A DNA stretch of 64,000 bases from Autumnicola lenta (GCF_031846515.1 NZ_JAVRHO010000013.1:66390-130389); one strand, 5' to 3'. Positions 1-8,433 are shown, counted from the first letter of the stretch. Numbers and translations are program-made. Notes: generated by a model not told the origin, from the sequence alone.

Positions 1-680
1 GTGCTTTACAGGATAATGACATTGGTACTATTGTGGGGCGGCGCTCTTATGGAAAGGGACTCGTGCAACGGGAAATGGAGCTGGGAGATGGAAGTGCAGT
101 TAGACTTACCATTGCACGATACTATACACCTACAGGACGCTCCATTCAAAAGCCTTATGGAGAAGATAATAAAACCTATTACAACGACTACATGCGGAGG
201 TACAGAAATGGCGAATTACAAAGTGCCGACAGTATTCATGTCGAGGACTCTCTTCGTTATAAAACTCCGGGTGGAAAAATAGTGTATGGCGGCGGCGGAA
301 TAATTCCCGATGTTTTTGTTCCAAAAGATTTGGAAGCAGAAAAAGAACAGTATATGCTGCTTCTTAACGGAGGATTTATGGGCAGGTTTATCTTTGATCT
401 CATGGAGCAGGATCGGGATTATTACAACTCCATTAGCCAGGAAGAGTTTGAGAAGCAGGAGATTATTAATGATCAGGTAATTAGAGAGTTCCTTAGATAT
501 GGTAGAGATCAAAGCCCAGGAATTAACATCCAGGTGAAAGAATTTAAGCCACTGCTAAAGCAATATTTAAGAGCTGTAATGGCTCAGCAACTTTTCGGGA
601 CTAACGCATTTGAACGGATAAAAAACGAAGGTGATCGAATAATCGAGAAAGTAATTCAATTGTCGAAGGAAAAAACCTAA
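1..680 (+). CDS. S41 family C-terminal processing peptidase, 3' part only
   Basis: The frame is open from the window edge, so the gene begins upstream and only its last roughly 226 codons are visible. The start of the visible part matches the end of the S41 (tail-specific protease/CtpA) catalytic core: a TIVGRRSYGKGLVQ stretch holds the lysine (in GKG) that acts as general base in this family. The catalytic serine motif and the PDZ domain must lie outside the window. A YYTPTGRSIQKPY segment, also typical of these proteases, follows, then a charged helical C-terminal tail of about 120 residues. Family members cleave periplasmic or envelope proteins near their C-terminus. The substrate cannot be told from sequence. 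The internal GTG at 33 is not the start, because homology continues in frame through it. Confidence 0.9.
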   Translation, partial: ALQDNDIGTIVGRRSYGKGLVQREMELGDGSAVRLTIARYYTPTGRSIQKPYGEDNKTYYNDYMRRYRNGELQSADSIHVEDSLRYKTPGGKIVYGGGGIIPDVFVPKDLEAEKEQYMLLLNGGFMGRFIFDLMEQDRDYYNSISQEEFEKQEIINDQVIREFLRYGRDQSPGINIQVKEFKPLLKQYLRAVMAQQLFGTNAFERIKNEGDRIIEKVIQLSKEKT

Positions 681-689
681 TTTGGAACT

Positions 690-992
690 GTGAATGCTCC
701 AGATGATTTTTTAGAAGTTTGCCTAACGTTTTCGCCTCTTTTCTTCTTTATTATAGCGGTGAGTTTTCGCTTATTGGACAATAGCGCATTACTTTTTCTT
801 CAAAAGGAGATATTAGTGACTTCTTCTAATGTATCTTTAAAAATCATTAGGGAACATCTACATACCAACTCGGACAAAGATTTTAAACGCCAATTAAAAA
901 GAGCTTTAATCTTCCGAAAATTACATCGCTCATTTATCATCTTAACGTTACTCTCACTTTTTATTGTTCTAATCTCTCTCCTCTCTGGTTAA
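690..992 (+). CDS. Small two-helix membrane protein, unknown function
   Basis: This is a 100-residue ORF that starts with GTG nine bases after the S41 protease stop. It has a hydrophobic segment near residues 12-30, a charged middle (residues 45-75) rich in Lys and Arg, and a second hydrophobic segment at residues 80-99 that runs almost to the C-terminus. This predicts a hairpin membrane protein with a cytoplasmic or periplasmic basic loop. I do not recognise a family. It is probably cotranscribed with the protease. Its last 24 bases overlap the end of the convergent flavoprotein gene. Confidence 0.55.
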   Translation: MNAPDDFLEVCLTFSPLFFFIIAVSFRLLDNSALLFLQKEILVTSSNVSLKIIREHLHTNSDKDFKRQLKRALIFRKLHRSFIILTLLSLFIVLISLLSG

Positions 993-1592
993 CTTATCAT
1001 GCACTTTAATATGCTCCCCTTCATTCCACTCTGTTAGAATATCTGTTGCAACAGCCGCCCCACTGCCGCATGCTATAGCATATTGGCTCCTCCAGCCCGC
1101 CAAAGTACCGGCAACGTACAGTCCAGGAAAAACCACATGATCTTCATTAATAAGCTGAATCCTGTTTTTGGATGCTTTTGCTTTTTTATGAGGAATCATA
1201 TATTTTTCGAGTCCTTTTATTTTTACCAGGTTAGAGTATCCAACTGCCACCACTACTTTTTGCGAAACATAGGTGTTTTTATTCGAGATGACCTGAAAAC
1301 CAACTTCAAGAGGAAGAATTTCCTTCACTTTTTCTTTCCCAATACGTTCAACTCGAGGATATCTTTCCTCAATTTGCTCAAGGCCACTTTTTAGAATAGA
1401 TTGCCCTGAAGTTCCAGGAGGTACACCTAGTGCATTATTAAAAAGTGCAGATTGCAGGTCGCTGGCTTTTTGGTGCATAATAATACCTACTCTTTTACTT
1501 TCTGCAAAAGGCTTATCGAGGGCAGAACCCAAGACCAGCGCACAAGACATACCGGCAGCACCGCCCCCTATTACAAGAACATCAAACTCCAT
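969..1592 (-). CDS. Compact FAD-dependent oxidoreductase (thioredoxin reductase-like fold, no CxxC)
   Basis: The protein has 207 residues. The N-terminus has a Rossmann dinucleotide motif (VLVIGGGAAGMSCAL), and near the C-terminus there is a second FAD signature (FPGLYVAGTLAGW, then a GSGAAVATDI helix) like the ATG/GD motif of thioredoxin reductases. Thioredoxin reductases are about 310 residues with a separate NAD(P)H-binding domain and a CxxC pair. Here the middle is too short for a full NAD(P)H domain and no CxxC is present. It is therefore a reduced flavoprotein of unknown substrate rather than a TrxR. It lies four bases downstream of the small membrane protein gene and so probably ends the marC-type operon. 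Confidence 0.75.
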   Translation of the reverse strand: MEFDVLVIGGGAAGMSCALVLGSALDKPFAESKRVGIIMHQKASDLQSALFNNALGVPPGTSGQSILKSGLEQIEERYPRVERIGKEKVKEILPLEVGFQVISNKNTYVSQKVVVAVGYSNLVKIKGLEKYMIPHKKAKASKNRIQLINEDHVVFPGLYVAGTLAGWRSQYAIACGSGAAVATDILTEWNEGEHIKVHDKLTREERD

Positions 1593-1596
1593 CGCT

Positions 1597-1791
1597 TCAA
1601 GAATCCTTTCTGGAAATTTTTCTCGAAACCAGGAGGATAGCCATTAATAGGACTACACAGAAACTGGCAAGAATAGCTGCCGTCGCGTTAGCACTCTCAC
1701 CTTTTAGAAGATTATCAAAATCAAGAATTCTTACATGATATCCTATTAGGATAACAGCCAAAATTATGACAGAATAAATAAAAAATTTCAT
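1597..1791 (-). CDS. Small membrane protein, unknown function
   Basis: This is a 64-residue protein with two hydrophobic segments (about residues 3-20 and 38-56), separated by a short polar loop and ending in a basic tail (SRKISRKDS). Its ATG overlaps the stop of the MarC-family gene in an ATGA arrangement, and the flavoprotein gene follows after four bases, so the three genes look like one operon. No family is recognised. The translational coupling is the main reason to believe it is a real gene. Confidence 0.55.
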   Translation of the reverse strand: MKFFIYSVIILAVILIGYHVRILDFDNLLKGESANATAAILASFCVVLLMAILLVSRKISRKDS

Positions 1792-2408
1792 TGAAATAAA
1801 CTTTGGATATTTGTGGCAAAAAGTTTCACTGCTATTGCCAGCAGGATCACCCCAAATATTTTTCTAATTACATTAATACCCTGCTGCCCCAGAATTCTCT
1901 CGATTTTACCCGAAGATTTCAGAACAGCATATACAAATATAATATTCATAATGATAGCAACAATAATATTTACCGTTTCATATTCAGCCCTTAAGGAGAG
2001 AATAGAAGTCATTGTACCCGCACCTGCAATTAATGGAAAGGCAAGTGGAACAATAGAAGCTGTTTCATGAGCATCATCCTTGTACAGAGAAATACCCAAT
2101 ATCATTTCCAAGGCAATAAAAAACAAGATAAAGGCGCCAGCCACAGCAAAAGAATTAACATCAATTCCTATAAGGTTTAAAATTTCTTTTCCAACAAACA
2201 GAAACAGGATCATCAAGATTCCCGCCACGATAGCCGCCTTTTCACTCTCAACATGACCAGCTTTCCTTCTTAAATCAATAATTATAGGAATACTTCCTAT
2301 AATATCAATAACTGCAAAAAGCACCATGCTCGCTGTAAAAATCTCTCTAAGATTTATAGTTTCTTTTATTAGAGTGATTATTTCTGTCATATCGCTAATT
2401 TCGTGCAA
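1788..2408 (-). CDS. MarC family integral membrane protein
   Basis: This 206-residue protein has about six hydrophobic helices and the features of the MarC/UPF0056 family: an N-terminal ASMVLFAVIDIIGSIPII segment and a central FPLIAGAGTMTSIL segment. MarC proteins are inner-membrane proteins once thought to be antibiotic transporters, and their real function is unsettled. The length matches the family (about 200). The listed start gives a short polar leader (MHEISDMTE), and the second methionine at residue 7 is an alternative. It is the first gene of a three-gene operon with the 64-residue membrane protein and the flavoprotein. Confidence 0.88.
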   Translation of the reverse strand: MHEISDMTEIITLIKETINLREIFTASMVLFAVIDIIGSIPIIIDLRRKAGHVESEKAAIVAGILMILFLFVGKEILNLIGIDVNSFAVAGAFILFFIALEMILGISLYKDDAHETASIVPLAFPLIAGAGTMTSILSLRAEYETVNIIVAIIMNIIFVYAVLKSSGKIERILGQQGINVIRKIFGVILLAIAVKLFATNIQSLFQ

Positions 2409-2502
2409 AATTAGTCTTTAATTCAGAGAATTCCATCGGTTATAAAATGAAACTTTTTATAAAATTTCACCCGAAGTTTGGACTTAAAAAAGCTTATAAA
2501 TT

Positions 2503-2510
2503 TATATTTG
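2503..2510 (+). promoter_or_regulatory. Possible Bacteroidota -7 box (TATATTTG)
   Basis: The sequence TATATTTG fits the TAnnTTTG -7 consensus, and a TTTG sits 22 bases upstream (2477-2480). The box ends only four bases before the DUF3109 start codon, so a transcript from it would be nearly leaderless or would start inside the gene. The call is weak. Confidence 0.25.
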
Positions 2511-2514
2511 CACT

Positions 2515-3081
2515 ATGTTTCAATTAGGAAAAACCATAGTATCAGAAGAAATCATTAAAAATGATTTTGTCTGTAACCTTTCAGCTTGTAAAGGAGCCTG
2601 TTGTATAGACGGGGATGCCGGCGCACCGGTAGAAGAAGAGGAAGCGAAAATTTTGGAAGAAATCTATCCAAAAATAAAGCCTTTTCTTCGGAAAAAGGGA
2701 ATTGAAGCTATAGAAAAGCAAGGGACTTCAATTACCACTGAAAATGGTGAAATTGAGACACCCTTAATAGACGGTGCAGACTGTGCTTATGTCACTTTTG
2801 ATGATAAGGGAACTGCCCTTTGCGGAATTGAAGAAGCCTACAATCAGGGAGAAATCGAATGGAAAAAACCCGTCTCCTGCCATTTATACCCTGTTCGTGT
2901 TCAGGATTACTCAGAATTTTCTGCCGTAAATTACCACCGATGGCAAATTTGTGATGATGCCTGCAGCCTGGGAGCAGAACTGCAGGTTCCCGTTTATAAG
3001 TTTGTAAAAGAAGCCCTGATCCGGAAATTTGGCGAAGACTGGTATATGGAACTGGAAAAGGTTGCAGAAAGAATCAAATAA
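2515..3081 (+). CDS. DUF3109 family cysteine-rich protein
   Basis: The protein has 188 residues and resembles the DUF3109 family common in Bacteroidota. The N-terminal block has a CNLSACKGACC cluster (Cys at about 20, 24, 28 and 29) followed by DGDAGAP. More cysteines appear at about 89 (DCAY), 102 (ALCGIE), 122 (VSCHLYPVR), 145 and 149. This arrangement recalls YkgJ-type metal or Fe-S cluster-binding proteins, but the cofactor is not established as far as I know. The start is well supported because the MFQLGKTIVS opening is usual for the family. It is a single gene, divergent from the marC-type operon. Confidence 0.85.
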   Translation: MFQLGKTIVSEEIIKNDFVCNLSACKGACCIDGDAGAPVEEEEAKILEEIYPKIKPFLRKKGIEAIEKQGTSITTENGEIETPLIDGADCAYVTFDDKGTALCGIEEAYNQGEIEWKKPVSCHLYPVRVQDYSEFSAVNYHRWQICDDACSLGAELQVPVYKFVKEALIRKFGEDWYMELEKVAERIK

Positions 3082-3527
3082 TTATCTGCTTAACAGATTG
3101 AAATTCAATCACTCCCTTTTGACTTCTTGTTTTTATTCCCTATATTTATTACTGTGATTTAAAGAATAGGTAAAACTTAATAAACATCCTATTTTTTTAA
3201 CCACACACTTTACTGTTAAAGGTTCAATCTTTTAAGTCTGAACCTAATTAAACAGGCAACCCCTCCCTCAGGGCTTTTCCCCACGTCTGTATTTATTTTT
3301 GAATTGTAAAACAATAAATACACAGCAATGGAAAAAAATCTCATTCCCAATCCTGAGAAGCCAAAAATCTCTTCAGCGGTTCGCCTTCCTCACAAATTCA
3401 AAAAAAAAGGAGAATCTGATCTTATGAGGTAAAACAATCCTTAGGTAAGTTTCAGAATATTCCCTTCTACATTTATCCTACCCTACAAACCATATTAATC
3501 AACGTATAACTACAAAAAGAAAACATC
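3082..3527. other. 446-bp gap, mostly featureless
   Basis: This stretch between the DUF3109 and DUF4412 genes is A/T-rich. It contains a perfect -7-like box TATTTTTG at 3294-3301 without a clear -33 partner and one short ORF (3328-3432) described separately. I see no RNA gene or strong terminator. Confidence 0.4.
3328..3432 (+). CDS. Possible 34-residue basic small protein
   Basis: A 34-codon ORF begins with ATG 26 bases after a TATTTTTG box. Its product starts MEKNLIPNPEKPKI, contains a RLPHKFKKK basic patch and ends SDLMR. The leader length from the box is reasonable for a real mRNA. No family is recognised, and an ORF this short can arise by chance, so it is only a candidate. Confidence 0.25.
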   Translation: MEKNLIPNPEKPKISSAVRLPHKFKKKGESDLMR

Positions 3528-4346
3528 ATGAGAAAATTATTGATTTTATTCCTGGCAGTATTTATGATCAGCAATACTACAGAAGCACAGTTCTTAAAAA
3601 AACTAAAGAACAAAGTCCAGGAGAAAGTGGAGAATGCTGCTATTGATAATGTATCAGACAAAGCAGCAGACGAGACCAATAAAAGTCTGAACTCGATGTG
3701 GGAAAAGAAACTGAGTGACGGTAATTTCATGGGAGCCGAACGCGTAAGCCCTGACGAAGTACCGGCAGCCTACGATTTTACCTGGACTTATAATATGCAC
3801 ATCAACTCCGGCAGTGGAGAAATGGACATGCTTTACCACCTTAAAGAAGGCGCCCCTTACTTTGGAATCAAGATGCAGCAGCAGGGAGAAATGTTTATAG
3901 TAATAGACAATGAGAACGATTTAAGTGTAATATTCATGACTTCCGGTGAAAATAAGTACCTGATGGCCTCCAGGTTCGACATAGAAGAAACTCCCGAAGA
4001 TAATGAGGACTTTTACGATGATATGGAAATAAAAGCGATTGGCAACAAAACAATTTTAGGCTTTGACTGCCAGGGCTATCAGGGGGAAAATGAAGATTAC
4101 CTCATCCGGTTTTACGTGACAGACGAAGCGGGAATAGGCTTTAAAGGAATGTTCCAGAACCGGCAAAACAATTTACCCGAAAATTTTAACCCGGAATGGC
4201 TGCAGGATGGCGATGTCCTCCTTATGGAAATGGAGATGCAGGACAAGAGAAAAGAAAAAAACAATATGAGCATGACCTGTACAAGGATAGAAAAGGAATC
4301 CGTAACTTTTAAAAAATCTAACTACAACAGCATGGGAGGCCGATAA
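3528..4346 (+). CDS. DUF4412 domain-containing secreted protein
   Basis: The protein has 272 residues. A signal peptide (MRKLLILFLAVFMISNTTEAQ) is followed by a short amphipathic Lys-rich helix (FLKKLKNKVQEKVENAA) and then a beta-rich domain of about 180 residues that resembles DUF4412. These are exported Bacteroidota proteins often preceded by such a helix. The middle is strongly acidic (ETPEDNEDFYDD), and the C-terminus has a Met/Glu-rich segment. It is probably periplasmic or outer-membrane associated, and its role is unknown. It stands alone, with gaps of more than 400 bases on both sides. Confidence 0.75.
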   Translation: MRKLLILFLAVFMISNTTEAQFLKKLKNKVQEKVENAAIDNVSDKAADETNKSLNSMWEKKLSDGNFMGAERVSPDEVPAAYDFTWTYNMHINSGSGEMDMLYHLKEGAPYFGIKMQQQGEMFIVIDNENDLSVIFMTSGENKYLMASRFDIEETPEDNEDFYDDMEIKAIGNKTILGFDCQGYQGENEDYLIRFYVTDEAGIGFKGMFQNRQNNLPENFNPEWLQDGDVLLMEMEMQDKRKEKNNMSMTCTRIEKESVTFKKSNYNSMGGR

Positions 4347-4381
4347 TTGCCATTTTAAGCAACCCTCTTTTTTCGAAGATT

Positions 4382-4399
4382 TTCAGAATTAATTCTGAA
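4382..4399. promoter_or_regulatory. 18-bp perfect palindrome downstream of the DUF4412 gene
   Basis: TTCAGAATTAATTCTGAA is fully self-complementary. It lies 35 bases after the DUF4412 stop and about 450 bases before nrdB. No T run follows directly, so it does not look like an intrinsic terminator. It could be a dimeric repressor site. The half TTTCAGAATT occurs again at about 4429-4438. Confidence 0.4.
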
Positions 4400-4656
4400 G
4401 CAATTTCGCAAACAGTGCGTATTTGTTTCAGAATTTTTTATGCAGCGCCTTTCCAACCCCTTTGAAGAAAATACACCGTATACCTGGTTTTTCTGAAAAA
4501 TTCTTTCAAAAATCAGATCCCTTACGCACAAAACGGTCACCCTCCAAAATTCAAAATTTATCTTAAAACCCAGATGGAATCGCATCCTGTAGCAGCCGTC
4601 AATTCTACGATATTGCTACATTTAAAGTAACTGTTAACACAATAGATCTCCCGTTA

Positions 4657-4693
4657 TTAACATATTATAATTAATTGAAAAACAATATGTTAA
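4657..4693. promoter_or_regulatory. Inverted repeat upstream of nrdB (10-bp perfect arms, 17-bp spacer)
   Basis: TTAACATATT (4657-4666) and AATATGTTAA (4684-4693) are exact reverse complements. The site lies about 155 bases before the nrdB ATG in a 500-bp gap that otherwise holds only A/T-rich DNA. Ribonucleotide reductase genes are often controlled by NrdR or other repressors, but I do not see a clear pair of NrdR boxes, so the binder is unknown. Confidence 0.4.
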
Positions 4694-4847
4694 AACCAAC
4701 AACTTCTGCCACATCAGCAAATCGGTCTTTCCTTTGTGTTAAAAACTTTGTTGAAAAGCTTTACAGCTTCAGCTTAAAAATTCCTTTACATTTCTCCATA
4801 TTTGTTACTAATAGTTTTTGTTAAAAAAATCCAAAATAAATACTTCT

Positions 4848-5825
4848 ATGGCTCAACTGGAACCCATTCTACAAGAAAACAAAGATCGGTTTGTGATTTT
4901 CCCTATTAAACACCACGATATTTGGGATTGGTATAAAAAAATGGAGGCTAGTTTCTGGACAGCCGAAGAGATTGATCTTCATCAGGATTTAAACGACTGG
5001 AATAATAAGCTAAATTCAGACGAGCGTTACTTTATTAAACATATTCTTGCTTTTTTTGCTGCTTCAGACGGGATTGTAAACGAGAATCTTGCTGAAAATT
5101 TCGTAAATGAAGTTCAGTACGCCGAAGCAAAATTTTTCTACGGATTTCAGATCATGATGGAGAATATCCATTCTGAAACTTACTCTCTTCTCATTGACAC
5201 CTATGTAAAAGATGAGAAAGAAAAGGATCAGCTTTTTAAAGCAATTGAAGTATTTCCTGCCATTCAAAAGAAAGCACAATGGGCTCTTCAATGGATAGAA
5301 TCTGATTCTTTTGCTGAACGTCTCATTGCTTTTGCCGCTGTAGAAGGGATTTTCTTTTCGGGATCTTTCTGCTCTATCTTTTGGCTTAAGAAACGAGGAC
5401 TTATGCCCGGTCTTACGTTCTCCAACGAACTAATTTCCCGTGACGAAGGTGTACATTGCGACTTTGCGGTCCACCTGCACAACAACCACCTTGTTAATCA
5501 GGTTCCTAAAGAACGTATCAGAGCAATTCTTATTGATGCGCTTAATATAGAACGTGAATTTATTACCGAATCATTACCGGCAAGCCTCATTGGAATGAAT
5601 GCCAAGTTGATGACTCAATACCTGGAATTTGTGACAGACAGGCTCCTTGTAGAGCTTGAATGTGAAAAAGAATATGGCTCATCCAATCCATTCGACTTTA
5701 TGGATATGATCAACCTGCAGGGGAAAACCAACTTCTTTGAAAAAAGGGTTGGCGAATATCAAAAGGCCGGTGTAATGAATAAAGACAAAGATTCAGATAA
5801 AATCAGTTTCGACGCTGATTTTTAA
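4848..5825 (+). CDS. nrdB: Ribonucleoside-diphosphate reductase, class Ia beta subunit
   Basis: This is the radical-generating small subunit, which carries a diiron site and a tyrosyl radical for making dNTPs from NDPs. From the ATG at 4848 the protein has 325 residues. Visible ligands are Asp74 (AASDGIVNEN), Glu105 and His108 (MMENIHSETY) with the radical tyrosine Tyr112 in the canonical position, then Glu in AVEGIFFSG and Glu/His in SRDEGVHCDF. The retained tyrosine argues for class Ia. The C-terminal tail (KISFDADF) is the peptide that docks on the large subunit. A TTG start 30 bases upstream is possible, but the opening MAQLEPILQENKDRF is the usual family start. nrdA follows after a 119-bp structured gap. 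Confidence 0.95.
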   Translation: MAQLEPILQENKDRFVIFPIKHHDIWDWYKKMEASFWTAEEIDLHQDLNDWNNKLNSDERYFIKHILAFFAASDGIVNENLAENFVNEVQYAEAKFFYGFQIMMENIHSETYSLLIDTYVKDEKEKDQLFKAIEVFPAIQKKAQWALQWIESDSFAERLIAFAAVEGIFFSGSFCSIFWLKKRGLMPGLTFSNELISRDEGVHCDFAVHLHNNHLVNQVPKERIRAILIDALNIEREFITESLPASLIGMNAKLMTQYLEFVTDRLLVELECEKEYGSSNPFDFMDMINLQGKTNFFEKRVGEYQKAGVMNKDKDSDKISFDADF

Positions 5826-5930
5826 GCCCCCTACCCCCAAAGGGGGAATCCCCTGCACCATTAAGGGGAAGCACACTTAGAAAATTCAACGTCCACAACT
5901 CCTTCCCTTCGGGGAGGTCGGGAGGGGCTT
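5824..5930. repeat. G/C-rich structured intergenic element between nrdB and nrdA
   Basis: Several nested inverted repeats sit in an otherwise A/T-rich genome: CCCCC-AAA-GGGGG (5834-5846), TCCCC/GGGGA (5849-5853 and 5865-5869), an imperfect CCTTCCC-TTC-GGGGAGG hairpin near 5901-5917, and an outer AAGCCCC/GGGGCTT pair (5824-5830 and 5924-5930). From memory, similar C-run/G-run intergenic elements are common in flavobacterial genomes. It may tune nrdB-nrdA read-through or mRNA stability. Confidence 0.5.
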
Positions 5931-5944
5931 AAAATATTAGTATT

Positions 5945-8404
5945 ATGTATGTAGTAAAAAGAGATGGGCACAGAGAACCCGTAATGTTCGACAAGATAAC
6001 CGCCCGCGTTAAGAAACTTTGTTACGGACTCAATGAACTGGTAGATCCCGTAAAAGTTGCCATGCGGGTCATAGAAGGCTTATACGATAATGTAACTACC
6101 AGTGAACTCGATAATCTTGCTGCGGAAATTGCCGCAACAATGACCACGTCTCATCCCGATTACGCAAAACTTGCTGCACGAATTTCGGTTTCCAATCTTC
6201 ATAAAAATACAAAGAAGACTTTTTCTGAAGTTATGACAGATCTTTATGAGTACATCAATCCAAGAACCGGTGAAAAAGCACCTCTTCTGGCAGATGATGT
6301 TCATGACGTTATTCAGAAGAACAAAGAACTGCTGGATTCGACTATTATTTACAACCGCGATTTTGGCTACGATTATTTCGGCTTTAAAACCCTGGAGCGT
6401 TCTTATCTTTTAAAATTAAACGGCAAAATTGCCGAGCGACCTCAGCATATGCTTATGCGTGTTTCTATTGGTATTCATTTAAACGATATAGAAGCCGCGA
6501 TAGAGACTTATGAGTTGATGTCTAAAAAATATTTTACTCACGCTACCCCAACACTTTTCAATTCGGGAACTCCAAAACCTCAAATGTCATCCTGTTTTCT
6601 GCTTACCATGAAAGACGACAGTATTGATGGCATTTACGATACTTTAAAACAAACTGCAAAGATTTCGCAGTCGGCTGGTGGTATAGGTTTATCAATTCAC
6701 AATGTTCGCGCAACAGGCTCCTACATCTCGGGCACCAACGGTACTTCTAATGGGATAGTCCCCATGCTGAGGGTATTTAACGATACCGCCCGTTATGTAG
6801 ACCAGGGCGGCGGAAAACGTAAAGGTTCTTTTGCCATGTACGTGGAACCCTGGCATGCCGATATTTTTGATTTTCTTGATCTTAAAAAGAACCACGGAAA
6901 AGAAGAAATGCGTGCCCGCGATCTTTTTTACGCAATGTGGATGCCAGATCTTTTTATGAAGCGTGTAGAAGAAAATGCGGAATGGACATTAATGTGCCCG
7001 CATGAATGTCCCGGCTTATTTGATATCCACGGAAAAGAATTTGAAAAGCTTTATACGCAATATGAAGCTGAAGGGAAAGGAAGAAGAACCATAAAAGCAC
7101 GGGAACTTTGGGAAAAGATCCTGGAATCTCAAATCGAAACCGGCACTCCTTATATGTTATACAAAGATTCCGCGAACCGAAAGTCGAATCAGAAAAACCT
7201 GGGAACCATCCGTTCTTCCAATCTATGTACAGAAATTTTGGAATACACGAGTCCGGACGAGGTTGCTGTTTGTAACCTCGCCTCCATTGCCTTGCCAATG
7301 TTCGTGAAAAACGGAGAATTTGATCATAAAGAGCTTTATAAAATTACCAAACGCGTCACCAAAAACCTCAACAAAGTTATAGACCGCAATTATTATCCGG
7401 TAAAAGAAGCAGAAAATTCTAATATGCGCCACCGTCCGGTAGGACTTGGGGTTCAGGGATTGGCAGATACTTTTATTAAACTGCGACTTCCATTTACAAG
7501 CGACGAGGCAAAAGCACTTAATCACGATATTTTTGAAACACTGTATTTCGCTGCAGTTACAGCTTCTATGGAACTGGCCAAAGAAGAAGGGCCGTACTCA
7601 ACTTTTAAAGGTTCACCCATAAGCCAGGGAGAATTTCAGTATAACCTTTGGGGAATAAAAGATGAAGATCTTAGCGGAAGATGGGATTGGGCAAAACTGC
7701 GCAAACAGGTAGTAAAAACCGGGGTGCGAAACTCACTTCTTGTAGCGCCAATGCCAACAGCTTCCACTTCACAAATCCTGGGCAATAATGAGGCTTTTGA
7801 GCCTTACACTTCCAATATTTACACCCGCCGCGTACTTTCCGGCGAATTTATTGTGGTGAATAAACACTTGCTGGAAGATCTTGTGGATCAAAATCTGTGG
7901 ACAGATGAGGTGAAAAACGCCATTATGAGAAATAACGGCTCGGTTCAGGATATAGATGTGATTCCGCAGGACCTAAAAGAGCTTTATAAGACGGTTTGGG
8001 AACTCAGTATGAAGGATATTATCGACATGTCCCGCCAGCGTGGCTATTTTATAGACCAGTCACAGTCGCTCAACCTGTTTATGGAGAATGCGAACTACGG
8101 AAAACTGACTTCCATGCATTTCTACGCCTGGAAAAGCGGCTTAAAGACCGGAATGTACTACTTAAGGACCAAAAGTGCTGTTGATGCTATTAAATTTACC
8201 CTGGAAAAGGAGAAAAAAGCGCAACCAATAGCTGACACCACTCAAAAAGCCCCTGAACGTGCTGCGGAAATTGTGCAAAATAAAGATTCGGCTCCTTCAG
8301 AAGTGGTTACAGACGAAAGTTCCCTTTCCCCGGAAGAATTGCGTGCTATCATCGCACAATCCAAAGAAGGCGAAGGTGACGATTGTTTAATGTGCGGGTC
8401 TTAA
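5945..8404 (+). CDS. nrdA: Ribonucleoside-diphosphate reductase, class Ia alpha subunit
   Basis: This is the catalytic large subunit, 819 residues long. Residues 1-90 form an ATP-cone (VVKRDGHREPVMFDKI), the site of allosteric activity control. The active-site cysteines are visible in SSCFLLTM and in NLCTEI (the Asn-Cys-Glu triad), and the radical-transfer tyrosine pair is in GMYYLRTKSA. The C-terminus ends CLMCGS, the swinging CxxC tail that passes electrons from thioredoxin or glutaredoxin. A linker of about 60 residues rich in Ala, Glu and Ser precedes this tail. The gene lies downstream of nrdB (the reverse of the enterobacterial order). Its last 18 codons are present again 214 bases downstream. 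Confidence 0.96.
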   Translation: MYVVKRDGHREPVMFDKITARVKKLCYGLNELVDPVKVAMRVIEGLYDNVTTSELDNLAAEIAATMTTSHPDYAKLAARISVSNLHKNTKKTFSEVMTDLYEYINPRTGEKAPLLADDVHDVIQKNKELLDSTIIYNRDFGYDYFGFKTLERSYLLKLNGKIAERPQHMLMRVSIGIHLNDIEAAIETYELMSKKYFTHATPTLFNSGTPKPQMSSCFLLTMKDDSIDGIYDTLKQTAKISQSAGGIGLSIHNVRATGSYISGTNGTSNGIVPMLRVFNDTARYVDQGGGKRKGSFAMYVEPWHADIFDFLDLKKNHGKEEMRARDLFYAMWMPDLFMKRVEENAEWTLMCPHECPGLFDIHGKEFEKLYTQYEAEGKGRRTIKARELWEKILESQIETGTPYMLYKDSANRKSNQKNLGTIRSSNLCTEILEYTSPDEVAVCNLASIALPMFVKNGEFDHKELYKITKRVTKNLNKVIDRNYYPVKEAENSNMRHRPVGLGVQGLADTFIKLRLPFTSDEAKALNHDIFETLYFAAVTASMELAKEEGPYSTFKGSPISQGEFQYNLWGIKDEDLSGRWDWAKLRKQVVKTGVRNSLLVAPMPTASTSQILGNNEAFEPYTSNIYTRRVLSGEFIVVNKHLLEDLVDQNLWTDEVKNAIMRNNGSVQDIDVIPQDLKELYKTVWELSMKDIIDMSRQRGYFIDQSQSLNLFMENANYGKLTSMHFYAWKSGLKTGMYYLRTKSAVDAIKFTLEKEKKAQPIADTTQKAPERAAEIVQNKDSAPSEVVTDESSLSPEELRAIIAQSKEGEGDDCLMCGS

Positions 8405-8433
8405 AATGCCAATTATCGGCATATAGGAAATAG

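Noticed and set aside
4818..4847. TTG start for nrdB ten codons upstream
   Set aside because: The added residues are not typical of NrdB and the ATG at 4848 gives the usual opening.
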